DNA of 47,928 nt from Candidatus Omnitrophota bacterium (GTDB lineage Bacteria > Omnitrophota > Gorgyraeia > Duberdicusellales > 4484-171): NCBI GenBank assembly GCA_023135905.1, contig JAGLSE010000055.1, forward strand, positions 1 to 47,928, given 5' to 3'. The position numbers were made by a program, and so were the translations under genes. Of the stretch, positions 29,509 through 39,565 are shown piece by piece (position 1 is the stretch's first letter; each line of letters begins with the position of its first letter). The notes under the pieces were generated by a model. It did not search any database. It was not told the origin of the DNA and saw nothing but the letters and a program-made list of their open reading frames with translations.

Positions 29509-29622
29509 ACCACTTTTACTAAAAACTAAATCTAAGTGGATAACCTGATATTTAGGTGTATGGCTATATTACCAAAATCTTTTTTTACACCTTACAAAAT
29601 AAAATTACTTCCCCGACTTTAG

Positions 29623-30669
29623 CTAAAAACATCGTTTTTTTTGTTTTTTAAGGCATTCTTTTTCACATTTATAACAAATTTCATTTTCCAGGTATTCGTT
29701 TTTAAAATAGTTTGTAATATTCAAAAGTGTCGTGTGTGCTATGGAAGCTAAAGCTTCTTTGGTAAAAAAAGCCTGATGAGATGTTACTAACACATTAGGA
29801 AAAACTAATAGTCGAGCAAGAACATCATCATTGATGACTTCGTTTGAAAAATCTTCAAAAAAATACTCGGATTCTTCCTCATAAACATCTAATCCGGCGC
29901 AGCCTATTTTATTATTTTTTAAACCTTGTATTAAGTCCTGAGTATTTACCAGTCCGCCTCTTCCGGTATTAATAAGCATTACCCCATCTTTCATTAATGA
30001 GATACTTTTGGCATTAATCATATGATGCGTTTCCCGGGTTAAAGGGCTGTGAAGAGAAATCACATCTGACTGAGAATATAACTCCTCTAAACTAACATAT
30101 TTAATATCTTTTTCTTGAGCAAATTTATCATCAGTAGCTATATCGTAAACCAAGACACGCATTCCGAAACCTTTAAGAATATCAATGAGACATCGGCCTA
30201 TTTTCCCTACACCAATAACACCCGCGGTCTTTCCATAGAGGTCAAAACCAATCAACCCATTAATAGAAAAATTACCATCTCGTATCCGGTAATATGCTTT
30301 ATGAGTTTTACGGTTTAAACTTAATATCAAGGCTACCGCGTGTTCGGCAACCGCATGGGGTGAATACCCTGGAACCCTAACAACATGTATCTTTCCATAA
30401 GAAAATTTAATATCGACATTATTGTATCCCGCACAACGCATCGCGATTAACGCCACCTTATTTTTCATAAGTTGTTCAAGCACTTGTTTATTTAGGTCAT
30501 CATTAACAAACGCGCAAACCACGTCATAGCCCTTTGAAAACATCGCAGTATTATTGTTAAGATGTTCGTTGAAATATTCTATTTTAAAACCAAATAATTT
30601 ATTAGCTTGATCGAAAAACCTTTTATCATAAGGTTTAGTATCAAAAAATAGAATTTTTTTATTTTCCAT
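29623..30669 (-). CDS. D-2-hydroxyacid (lactate-type) dehydrogenase
   Basis: 'GKTAGVIGVGKIGRCLIDILKGFGMRVLVYD', 'INTGRGGLVNT', 'TSHQAFFTKEAL'. Confidence 0.9.
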   Translation of the reverse strand: MENKKILFFDTKPYDKRFFDQANKLFGFKIEYFNEHLNNNTAMFSKGYDVVCAFVNDDLNKQVLEQLMKNKVALIAMRCAGYNNVDIKFSYGKIHVVRVPGYSPHAVAEHAVALILSLNRKTHKAYYRIRDGNFSINGLIGFDLYGKTAGVIGVGKIGRCLIDILKGFGMRVLVYDIATDDKFAQEKDIKYVSLEELYSQSDVISLHSPLTRETHHMINAKSISLMKDGVMLINTGRGGLVNTQDLIQGLKNNKIGCAGLDVYEEESEYFFEDFSNEVINDDVLARLLVFPNVLVTSHQAFFTKEALASIAHTTLLNITNYFKNEYLENEICYKCEKECLKKQKKRCF

Positions 30670-30881
30670 AACCCCCCCATCCTTTAATTATTGTGTTTAA
30701 ATACTATTTGTCCCTTTAACTTGTCAATTAAATTAAATAAGTCTTAGATTTTTTAAAGAAAAACCTCTAGACGAATCCTGACTACCGGCAGGGAATCCGT
30801 TGAATGCAGATAAAATGTCGAAAAATTATCTGATATTTAGCAAATCCAGACAAATATTTTAAATAGTTTAATATCCATCCT

Positions 30882-31610
30882 CTATTCTCTCGATTTACTC
30901 CCTCTTTCTATAGTAAAACTATTTTTAATTTCTGCTACAAAAATAAGGGCTGATTTAACTATTTCTTCTTTATCTTTAATAGGAATTATTTTAACATTAA
31001 CAACTCTCATCGCATTTTGAACAGGCATTTGAAATAAAACTTTACCTTCCTGAGGGATTTTTTCTGTTTCTACAGCTTTCTTAACTAAACGCATAAGATC
31101 GTCATTTTCTTTACAGCTTTTTATGGCAGCAAAAGTAAATGTTTCTTGATTAATATTAAAAAACTTTTGTACAGCAGTATTACATTTAAATATATTTTTT
31201 TCTATGTTTACAATAACTATACCTTCACCAACAGTATTATACATTAAAGCCATGGTACGTGCTGTTAAAGCTATTCGATCAATTCGCAATTTATCGTATA
31301 ATCTTAATTGCTGTAAAAAATTTTCTATCAGCTTATTCATAGTTTCTATCTCATCATTAAAAATACGACTATTTTTTAATCCTATTTCATAATTACCTGT
31401 TATAAGTGATCTAAATAATCTAACAAGCTTTTTATGAAAACCTTCTATCCTTCTTCCCAAATATAAAGCACATAAGCCACCTACAACAAATAAACCTACA
31501 AAAATAAAAAAATTACCAAAAGTATCAACAAGAACTATTAAATACATGAACATCAAAACAAAACATAAAAAGAAAAGCAGAAATGCAATTTTAATTAAAT
31601 TATTTTTCAC
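30882..31610 (-). CDS. Membrane-anchored HAMP-like/PAS protein without visible output domain
   Basis: Two N-terminal TMs, helical linker, PAS-like 'MALMYNTVGEGIVIVNIEKNIFKCNTAVQKFFNI'; no kinase, GGDEF or HTH. Confidence 0.65.
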   Translation of the reverse strand: MKNNLIKIAFLLFFLCFVLMFMYLIVLVDTFGNFFIFVGLFVVGGLCALYLGRRIEGFHKKLVRLFRSLITGNYEIGLKNSRIFNDEIETMNKLIENFLQQLRLYDKLRIDRIALTARTMALMYNTVGEGIVIVNIEKNIFKCNTAVQKFFNINQETFTFAAIKSCKENDDLMRLVKKAVETEKIPQEGKVLFQMPVQNAMRVVNVKIIPIKDKEEIVKSALIFVAEIKNSFTIERGSKSRE

Positions 31611-31619
31611 TAGTCCCCC

Positions 31620-32306
31620 TTATTTTTGGGAAATTTTTTCAATATTCTCATCTGCCCCAACTATAAGTAATATATCATTTTCTTCAAATATAGTATCAGG
31701 TAATGGTACATCCTCAATGAATTCTTTAAATGTTCTTTCTCCAACAGAGTTTATCGCCGGTACGTTTTTCTTAATTGCAACAATATTAACATTATAGTTT
31801 TCTCGTGGTTTAATATATTTTATTGTTTTCCCAATAAAAGCTAAAGGAATTTTTACTTCAGCGATACTATGTCCGGGAGAAAGAGGTATGTTTTTAATTA
31901 AACTTGTTGAAACAAGGCTGCTTGCTACAATTTTACCCATCTCTTCTTCAAGATTTATTATTCCAGCTATCTCCATCATTTTAAGAATATCTTGTTGTAA
32001 AGGATCTATAGCTCTAGCCCATATTTTTTTTACTCCTAATTTCTTTAATAAAAATACTGTTAAAATATTAGCTTCCACATCATTACCAATACAAACAAGT
32101 GCGACATCGACATCTTGGATGTTAATGGATTTCAACGCTTTAGAATCCGTTGTATTTAAAGAAACAGCCAATGAAACTGAATTTTTTATTTCTTCTACTA
32201 AATCTTTATTCAAATCAATCGCGGTTACATAAGCACCTTTTTCTGCAAGACTCTTGGCTACCGAATTTCCAAAGTTACCTAACCCTATTACTGCTACATG
32301 ACGCAT
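31620..32306 (-). CDS. trkA: Trk potassium uptake regulatory subunit
   Basis: RCK 'VAVIGLGNFGNSVAKSLAEKGAYVTAIDLN' plus TrkA-C-like region. Confidence 0.9.
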   Translation of the reverse strand: MRHVAVIGLGNFGNSVAKSLAEKGAYVTAIDLNKDLVEEIKNSVSLAVSLNTTDSKALKSINIQDVDVALVCIGNDVEANILTVFLLKKLGVKKIWARAIDPLQQDILKMMEIAGIINLEEEMGKIVASSLVSTSLIKNIPLSPGHSIAEVKIPLAFIGKTIKYIKPRENYNVNIVAIKKNVPAINSVGERTFKEFIEDVPLPDTIFEENDILLIVGADENIEKISQK

Positions 32307-32328
32307 AGATATTCCTCCTTTTATAGAT

Positions 32329-34008
32329 TTATCCTATCATAATACGTTCTTCAGCATATTTATAACGTGCTGGTATTGTACGATTTGCAAAAGCATAACC
32401 GATAGTAAGCGGCCCCAGTCTACCTATAAACATAAGTATACTTAACAAAACTTTTCCACTTATTGATAAGTGCGGAGTAATTCCTGTAGATAAACCAACT
32501 GTAGCAAAAGCACTTACAGTTTCAAATAAAATATCCACAAATTTAAATTTCTCCAGACATGCTAAAGATATCGCAAAAATAAGAATTATCATTAATGATG
32601 AGGCTAAAATAGTTATCGCTTTTTTAATAATTTCATTAGGTATAGTACGTTTATGCAATTCAACGTTTTCGTTTTGTTTAAATCCGCTCTTTATTGTTGC
32701 CCATAATACTGCTATAGTGGTAGTCTTTACTCCTCCAGCCGTTGAACCTGGAGACCCCCCAATAAACATCAGAACTATCATAAACAGTAAAGTAGCTGAT
32801 GAAAGTACAGGAATATCAAAACTATTAAACCCAGCGGTTCGGGTCGCAACTGATTGAAATAACGATACAAAAATTTTACTTTTTAACGATAAAGATTCAA
32901 AAGCTTGGTTATTTTCTACGAAATAAATAAATATCCCGCCTAACAGAATAAGAAAAATACTCATTCCAAGAACTAATTTTGTCTGTACTTTTAGTTGAAT
33001 TATTTTTTTTGTTTGATGTAAAACATGATTTTTAATTTTTTGAAAAACATCATTTATAACAATAAACCCTAATCCTCCAAAAATGATAATCATAGAAATT
33101 ATAAAATTAGTAGAGAAACTATCTGAAAATTGTATAAGGCTGTCGGAAAAAGTAGAAAATCCGGCATTACAAAATGCGGAGACCGAATGAAACAATGCAT
33201 GATAAGCCGTAATCAATTTATTTTCAAATCGGCCGTTCCATGAGAAAAATAGGAATAAAGCACCTATAATTTCAACTAGAAAAGTCATTTTAAATATAAA
33301 AAGTACAAACCTTTTTATTGTAGAAATTTCATCTTGGTCTAAAACATCTTTCATAACAACTTGCTGATGCATTTTGATACGTTTTTTTAATAAAATTGAT
33401 AAGGATACTGAAAAAGTCATAATCCCTAAACCGCCGATTTGTATAAGAGCGAGTATAACCATTTGTCCGAACAAACTAAAATAAGTAGCTGTGTCCTTAA
33501 CTATAAGGCCTGTCACACAAGTAGCTGAAGTCGCGGTAAATGCCGCATTTATTAATGATGTTTTTTCTCCGGAAACAGTTGCGGCCGGAAGCATAAGTAA
33601 AATTGTTCCAACCCCAATAGCAAAAATAAAACTGGATACCATTAATTGTGTAGGCTGTAACCTTAACAGAGAAAATAATTTATTGACTTTTCGTAAACGT
33701 GAAATGAGTATTGTAACTATGACAACCTGCCAAACAATAACAAAAAATGGAGTATTTTCAAATGAATAGAAAAATTGAATTAGAGGGATAAAAACTATAA
33801 AATCAATCGGATTTTTCTTTATAAATTTAATTTTATTTTTACTGATAAATAACCGTAAAATTAAATCCAAAATAAATACGCATAATATCGTAAGATTAAT
33901 CATACGAAAAATATGTGTATATGCGCTGAAATATGAACTCAATTCAGCCATTAAAAGAAAAAAAGCAATTACAGCGATTACACCAATAAAATAATCAAAT
34001 TTTTTCAT
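32329..34008 (-). CDS. trkH: Trk/Ktr potassium transporter membrane subunit
   Basis: 'TSATCVTGLIVKDTATYFSLFGQMVILALIQIGGLGIMTFS', 'SVSAFCNAGFSTFSDSL', 'GGSPGSTAGGVKTTT'. Confidence 0.92.
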   Translation of the reverse strand: MKKFDYFIGVIAVIAFFLLMAELSSYFSAYTHIFRMINLTILCVFILDLILRLFISKNKIKFIKKNPIDFIVFIPLIQFFYSFENTPFFVIVWQVVIVTILISRLRKVNKLFSLLRLQPTQLMVSSFIFAIGVGTILLMLPAATVSGEKTSLINAAFTATSATCVTGLIVKDTATYFSLFGQMVILALIQIGGLGIMTFSVSLSILLKKRIKMHQQVVMKDVLDQDEISTIKRFVLFIFKMTFLVEIIGALFLFFSWNGRFENKLITAYHALFHSVSAFCNAGFSTFSDSLIQFSDSFSTNFIISMIIIFGGLGFIVINDVFQKIKNHVLHQTKKIIQLKVQTKLVLGMSIFLILLGGIFIYFVENNQAFESLSLKSKIFVSLFQSVATRTAGFNSFDIPVLSSATLLFMIVLMFIGGSPGSTAGGVKTTTIAVLWATIKSGFKQNENVELHKRTIPNEIIKKAITILASSLMIILIFAISLACLEKFKFVDILFETVSAFATVGLSTGITPHLSISGKVLLSILMFIGRLGPLTIGYAFANRTIPARYKYAEERIMIG

Positions 34009-34086
34009 ATTAACTTTTCATTTATATGTTTTACAAATATATTAATTCAAACTTTAAAATAATAGGATTAAAAACTCGAAATAAAA

Positions 34087-35421
34087 CTATTTTACAATCC
34101 GATAAGTAGTATAGGCAAAATTAACTTTATCTTCTTTTGAAAAATCGCATAAAATTTTTCGTGATAAAGCATCCTCTGTTGTACGTCTTTGTTTTGCATC
34201 TGTTAAATATCTAAGTGATAATTCCACCCCACTATCTTTAATTTTTATATAAACAATAGGTCTAAACTTCTCATAATGTATCATATATTTGCGCGACATA
34301 CGATTTATTTTACGCCGAACTTTATCCTCCATTTCTTCCGAATGTTCATTTGCGTATTTTAAAATAATTTTTTCGGCAACTATCAAATCACTTTCAAAGG
34401 TAACTAAAATTTTTATTTCATTCCATATAAACTCAAAACCGCTAGTATAATTATAATTCTCTTTTTTAAATATTGCACTGTTCGGAATATTTACTATACG
34501 CCCTGTACTCTGGTCAGCTTCAACCCAATTACCAATCTCAAGTAAAGAAATTTGAAAAAGACGAATATCTATTACGTCTCCTTTAATACCGCCAAACTCA
34601 ATGCGGTCCCCGACATCAAAAGGCTTTCGTGCAATTAAAAGAAACCAACCGGCTATACAAAGAATAGCTTCCTGTAAAGCTAACGCGACACCGGCTCCAA
34701 TTACACTAAAGATTATAGCGATTGAACTTAAATTTTGCAGCCACAAAAAAACAATCATTACTAGAATTAAAAAATTTACAGAATACGTAACATTCTTCCT
34801 CATAACATGTTTCACTTTGAGGTCTTTTATTCTTCGATTAATAACGCTTACTAAGAAAAAAATTAACAAATATCCTGTCAATATAATGACACCGGTATAA
34901 AGTAATCTTGAATAAAACATTTTTTTCCTTTTTTTAATTTCCCTTTCTGCTTCCGCTTCTACTTTATCAACTTTTTTCTGCTCCAAATTTAGTACTTCTT
35001 CTAAAAGCCTTACCGTTTCTTGAGATGATTCTAATATTTCTTCGGAACTTTTTACCTTTGCTACAGCGGCTTGAGCTTCTTCTTCCTTTTTCTTAACAGT
35101 TTCAGCCGCAGCTTTAAGCTTTAATTTACTCTTTGTAGTTTCGTGAACAATTGCTTCTTCTTTTTTAGCTATTTCTGCTTCTTGAAGTTTTAATTCAGCA
35201 TCCTTTTTTTCGATTTCTAATGCCTTTTCTTGAATTTCAGCTTTTTTCTTTACTACTTCTGCTTGAGTTTTAATATCTTCAACTGTTTCTTGTAAAATTT
35301 CTTCATTTTGTGCCGATGGAGTTATATTTTGTATTTGCGCGTTAACAAAAAAAGGGAATAAAATAAAAAAAAGCGGAAACAACTTTATAAGTTTTATATA
35401 CACCTTCATGAAAACCTCCAA
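34087..35421 (-). CDS. MscS-family mechanosensitive channel with N-terminal coiled coil
   Basis: Signal peptide, ~120 aa Glu/Lys/Ala coiled coil, MscS core 'GAGVALALQEAILCIAGWFLLIARKPFDVGDRIEFGGIKGDVIDI'. Confidence 0.85.
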   Translation of the reverse strand: MEVFMKVYIKLIKLFPLFFILFPFFVNAQIQNITPSAQNEEILQETVEDIKTQAEVVKKKAEIQEKALEIEKKDAELKLQEAEIAKKEEAIVHETTKSKLKLKAAAETVKKKEEEAQAAVAKVKSSEEILESSQETVRLLEEVLNLEQKKVDKVEAEAEREIKKRKKMFYSRLLYTGVIILTGYLLIFFLVSVINRRIKDLKVKHVMRKNVTYSVNFLILVMIVFLWLQNLSSIAIIFSVIGAGVALALQEAILCIAGWFLLIARKPFDVGDRIEFGGIKGDVIDIRLFQISLLEIGNWVEADQSTGRIVNIPNSAIFKKENYNYTSGFEFIWNEIKILVTFESDLIVAEKIILKYANEHSEEMEDKVRRKINRMSRKYMIHYEKFRPIVYIKIKDSGVELSLRYLTDAKQRRTTEDALSRKILCDFSKEDKVNFAYTTYRIVK

Positions 35422-35773
35422 AATATATTAAATATTATTCTTTTATCCTTAAATTTTACAAAATTATTATAACAGTATAACTCATTTTAAAAAGTTAATT
35501 CTTCAAGGATTAGCACTAAAGGAAGAGCCGATTTATTATTTGTGATATTTAAGTAATAATTTTATTATAGCCTTATAGTTGTAAAATTAAAGTTATTTAC
35601 ATAAACCATTTTTCTCATTTAATACCATTTCTGTAATATTCAGTATCTCATCTTTAAATAATGGTGCTGTTGCATAATAGTATCAGCGCCTGATTTCAAC
35701 GATTAAAAAATGATTACACCGATGAAAAAGTCAATGTTTTCAATCTTTGTAATCAATAATTAATCTGTGTAAT

Positions 35774-35804
35774 CAGGAATTGTTGCTTTTTGCAACAATC
35801 CCTG
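35774..35804. repeat. Hairpin CAGGAATTGTTGC-TTTTT-GCAACAATCCCTG next to GATTACA-type inverted words
   Basis: 8-bp perfect inner stem plus outer CAGG/CCTG; preceded by TGATTACACCGAT (35711) and AATCTGTGTAATCA (35762). Confidence 0.5.
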
Positions 35805-35995
35805 AATGGTTTACAAAGTATTTTAACTATCCCAGTCTCAATAAATTCTTGTCTATGTCTAAATATTTCCGTAGGAGCACCTGAAAAGATTATCACTTCA
35901 AAATTAAGGTCTATTGATTTTATTTAACCGCAAAACTCTGAGCCATTCATTTCGGACATTATAACTTTGGTTGTATACTATTTTTGTTATTCTTC

Positions 35996-36023
35996 TTGAC
36001 ACTATAATTACGGTAATTACAAT
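35996..36023 (+). promoter_or_regulatory. Promoter of AOR gene (TTGACA-16 bp-TACAAT) with 7-1-7 palindrome in spacer
   Basis: TTGACA 35996-36001, TAATTAC-G-GTAATTA 36005-36019, TACAAT 36018-36023; ATG at 36030. Confidence 0.65.
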
Positions 36024-36029
36024 ATTGTT

Positions 36030-37781
36030 ATGTTTGGATGGACAGGTAAAATACTTTGTTTAGATCTATCAAAAAAACAATATACGACATTAACTCCTAA
36101 TCAAAACATCTATGATGAATATATTGGGGGTCGAGGATTAGCGGGATACTACCTTAAAGAAGTCATAAAAGAACCTTGGGATTCCGAAAAAATGCGGCTT
36201 CTATTTTTTACCGGCCCTTTGACTGATACACCATCCCCTACTTCAGGCAGAATGACAATTATGTCCCGATCTCCTTTAACAGGGACTCTATGTGATTCTT
36301 CCGTCGGAGGGACTTTAGGCGGACAAATAAAAAAAGCCGGTTGGGATGGTTTAATAATTACAGGTAAAAGCCAAAACATGATCGGTATAGAAATAATTGA
36401 TTCGTCTATAAATTTTATTGACGCTTCCAATTTAAAAGGCTCAACTATATCTGAAGTTATTTCAAAGTTTGAAAAAAATAGTTCGACAGCCATAATTGGT
36501 CCGGCCGCAGAAAATGGTGTTTTGTTTAGTAATATCGTATTAGACAGCCATCATTTTGCCGGACGCGGCGGATTAGGATTAGTTATGGCCAATAAAAACA
36601 TAAAATATATAAAGGTTAAAGGTACAGGTAAAACTTCAGTTTTTGATATAAATGAACTTCGAAAAGCCAGAGAAAAAATTTTTCGTTTAACTGCGGCTTC
36701 TCCGATATTACTCGGAGAATTAGGCATATCTAATTATGGTACAGGAGCTTTATATGACCTGATGGATTCAAGAAACATGATGCCTACCGATAATTTTAAA
36801 GCGACAAAATTTAATTATGCCCCAAAATTAAATGCCTATCAATACAAAAACAAATACGAGCCAAAAAAAACAGGCTGCCCGGGGTGTCATATTTTATGTA
36901 AAAAAATAGGCAAAAACAATGAAATATTGCCGGAATTTGAAACCATGTCACATTTTACCGCTCTTATCGGTAATAAAGATTTAGATACTGTAGTTAAAGC
37001 GAATAATATATGTAATGAAATGGGTATGGATACTATCTCTGCTGCCGCTACTCTTGCCTGCTATAGCGAAATAAAAGAAAAAATCATTACTAAAGGAAAA
37101 GTCCTTTCTTTGCTTTATGATATAGCTCTAAGCAAAGGAATCGGTAAAGAATTAAAGCTAGGTTCTTATCGTTACGCGGAACTTAAAGGTCAAGAAGAGG
37201 CTGCTATGACCGTAAAAAAACAAGAGTTGCCGGCATATGACCCCAGAGGTGCCTATGGTATGGCTCTATCTTATGCTACTTCGACCCGTAGTGGCTGTCA
37301 TTTACGTGCTTACCCCATATCCCATGAGATACTTAGAAAACCAGTCGCCACAGATAGATTTACTTTCAACGGGAAAGCCAGGATTATTAAAATAAGTGAG
37401 GATTTAAACGCAGTAATTGATTCTCTTACAACCTGTAAATTTTTATTTTTTGCCGCAACATTAGAAGAATACGCGCAAGTCTTTTATGCGGTAACTGGAA
37501 TAAAAACTACAGCTCAAGATTTATTAAAAAAAGGTGAACGGATTTATTATAACGAATATACAATGAACGCTTTGAACGGGTTTACATCAAAAGATAACGA
37601 TTTGCCTAAGCGTTTTTTTAAAAATCCTGGGACAAGCACCATTGAATCAAAAATTAAACCTTTAAAAAGAAAAGACTTTCTAAAATGCCTAAAAGACTAT
37701 TATAAAATAAGGGGATTAGATAAAAACGGTCTTCCGACAAAAAAAGAAACAGAAAAATTAGGTATAGAATGGAAAGATTAA
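36030..37781 (+). CDS. Aldehyde:ferredoxin oxidoreductase family (tungsto/molybdopterin) protein
   Basis: 'GWTGKILCLDLSKKQY..YIGGRGLAGYYL', 'SGRMTIMSRSPLTGTLCDSSVGG', 'CPGCHILCKK', 'ATSTRSGCHLRAYP'. Confidence 0.92.
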   Translation: MFGWTGKILCLDLSKKQYTTLTPNQNIYDEYIGGRGLAGYYLKEVIKEPWDSEKMRLLFFTGPLTDTPSPTSGRMTIMSRSPLTGTLCDSSVGGTLGGQIKKAGWDGLIITGKSQNMIGIEIIDSSINFIDASNLKGSTISEVISKFEKNSSTAIIGPAAENGVLFSNIVLDSHHFAGRGGLGLVMANKNIKYIKVKGTGKTSVFDINELRKAREKIFRLTAASPILLGELGISNYGTGALYDLMDSRNMMPTDNFKATKFNYAPKLNAYQYKNKYEPKKTGCPGCHILCKKIGKNNEILPEFETMSHFTALIGNKDLDTVVKANNICNEMGMDTISAAATLACYSEIKEKIITKGKVLSLLYDIALSKGIGKELKLGSYRYAELKGQEEAAMTVKKQELPAYDPRGAYGMALSYATSTRSGCHLRAYPISHEILRKPVATDRFTFNGKARIIKISEDLNAVIDSLTTCKFLFFAATLEEYAQVFYAVTGIKTTAQDLLKKGERIYYNEYTMNALNGFTSKDNDLPKRFFKNPGTSTIESKIKPLKRKDFLKCLKDYYKIRGLDKNGLPTKKETEKLGIEWKD

Positions 37782-38950
37782 TAAAAAAATACTCTAAAAA
37801 GCTTGTTGAACATGGTCTTTGTAATGAAGGATCTCCTCTTATTGGCGGGTTAGAGGTTGAGTTGATATGGAATAAAAAAGATCCTTCCCGTAAAATTTTA
37901 GAAAAAGTTATTAATAGTTTAAATATTACATCTATCCTTTTTGCTGAACCCGCTGAACCTTATTTTTCTATATTGAATTACTTGTCATTTAAAGCTAATG
38001 AATTAACTATACATCCCAAAGATTGCGAGACAAGGACCTTTCTTCATGATATCCCCGTATCTTTAAAGTTTGAAGCAAATTCAATAATTAAAATCTTAAA
38101 AAACAGAAAAAGTGTTATTATTCCTAAACATGGAATAATTACCATAGGAACAATCAGTCCAGAACAAACTTTCATTGTATATAGTTCGGTTTGTTTTGCC
38201 TTATTTGTTAAGTTTTTTGATGATTATTATTATTCAATAACATCAAACAATATCAATGAACAACAGAAAACAATTTTTAACCAAACAATTGATTATTATA
38301 AAAATTTTATATCAAAAATAAAAAAAGTCTCCTCAACAAATAATATATCGTTAAAAAAGGAAGATGAAGTTATAAAATCTATAATAAAAACTGGAAAACT
38401 AACTGTAGATTGCCTAATGGTTGACTCTTTTTTTGGAAATATTTCATATAAACTAAAAAAATCTATATATATAAGCCAAACTGGCAGTTCTTTAGATGAA
38501 CTCATCGGGTGCATTGATAAATGTCCTATTAACCAAAGCTCTTGTGCTGCAATTACCGCGTCCAGTGAGTTTTCGGCTCATAAAGATATTTATTTAAACA
38601 CTAAAAATAAAGCGATATTACACGGACATCCTAAATTTTGCGTTATAATGTCCCTATTATGCCGAAAAAATAACTGCAAATTCAAAGGCCAATGTCATAT
38701 TAAGTGTCCAGAAAAACGGTATGCTAAAGATATACCTATTGTTTCTGGGGAAGTTGGAACCGGTATTTTCGGTCTCTACCGCACTTTACCGCCAGCAATA
38801 AAAAATAAACGAGGGGTTATAGTCTATGGTCACGGTCTTTTTATTGCAGACAAATATTCACTTGAAAACACCTTTAACAATTTAATTGATATTGAAACTA
38901 TGTGCTTAAATTTGTATCTCGAAAAAGTTAAAGAAAACAACGCGATTTGA
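37769..38950 (+). CDS. Tandem class II aldolase/adducin-like, Cys-rich protein of unknown function
   Basis: N-domain 'KSVIIPKHGIITIGTISPEQTFIVYSS'; C-domain 'ILHGHPKFCVIMS...VIVYGHGLFIADKYSLENTF'; Cys sets CIDKCPINQSSC and CRKNNCKFKGQCHIKC; overlaps AOR by 13 nt. Confidence 0.6.
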   Translation: MERLIKKYSKKLVEHGLCNEGSPLIGGLEVELIWNKKDPSRKILEKVINSLNITSILFAEPAEPYFSILNYLSFKANELTIHPKDCETRTFLHDIPVSLKFEANSIIKILKNRKSVIIPKHGIITIGTISPEQTFIVYSSVCFALFVKFFDDYYYSITSNNINEQQKTIFNQTIDYYKNFISKIKKVSSTNNISLKKEDEVIKSIIKTGKLTVDCLMVDSFFGNISYKLKKSIYISQTGSSLDELIGCIDKCPINQSSCAAITASSEFSAHKDIYLNTKNKAILHGHPKFCVIMSLLCRKNNCKFKGQCHIKCPEKRYAKDIPIVSGEVGTGIFGLYRTLPPAIKNKRGVIVYGHGLFIADKYSLENTFNNLIDIETMCLNLYLEKVKENNAI

Positions 38951-39182
38951 TCCTCAGCAATTTTACCAATGATTTATTTTATAACAATTGCCCTATGAAG
39001 AAAAAGAAAATATAAATGCAGAGTTGGATTAAGGTTTAGTGGTTGTTTAAATAGAATTGATTGATCAGAGAAAGTTTCGTTCTGTTTCAATTAATCAAAT
39101 GACGTTTTGTTTTCTTCAACAAACTTATGAACTTATCAACGTCCCCCTATTTTCTTTATTTTTTCAGATAACATAAAAATCA

Positions 39183-39226
39183 CCTGCCTTTTGTTTTGAA
39201 GCAACGAAGCCGCAGAAAAAGGCAGG
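39183..39226. repeat. Stem-loop CCTGCCTTTT...AAAAGGCAGG
   Basis: 10-bp inverted repeat with outer AACATAA/TTATGTT flanks. Confidence 0.5.
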
Positions 39227-39289
39227 TTAATGGAATTGTTATGTTTTATTTATTTTATCCAATTATATTTTATCAAAGGATTATTGCAG

Positions 39290-39309
39290 GGGCCAGGCCT
39301 GCCTGGTCC
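39290..39309. repeat. REP-like palindrome GGGCCAGG-CCTG-CCTGGTCC
   Basis: 8-bp stem with one G.T pair, at the 3' edge of the RAYT-like remnant. Confidence 0.5.
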
Positions 39310-39565
39310 TTTACAGAATAATTTTTAATATTATTTTCGTCCAATTCCCAATTTGCAAGGTTATTTACAATATATTCCTGAATATTTTGCAATGAATCGG
39401 TTGTACGAATAATGCGGTCGTAAAACGTTCGTTGCCATTTAAAATTATCCGCATTAAAATTATGTATGACTTTTGACGCGCGTGCCTTGAAATAACGTAA
39501 AATTTTCCCAATGTTGTTTTATTATATGTCATCAATATCCAAATCGTAGGGGCATGATTTATCAT
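39310..39565 (-). pseudogene. Fragment of REP-associated tyrosine transposase (IS200/Y1-like), frameshifted and 5' truncated
   Basis: Minus strand, one frame 'KVIHNFNADNFKWQRTFYDRIIRTTDSLQNIQEYIVNNLANWELDENN'; upstream piece 'MINHAPTIWILMTYNKTTLGK' in another frame. Confidence 0.75.

Noticed and set aside
39365-39565. 66-aa minus-strand ORF as an intact gene
   Set aside because: Only part matches RAYT; the conserved C-terminal part lies in another frame, so it is treated as a pseudogene.
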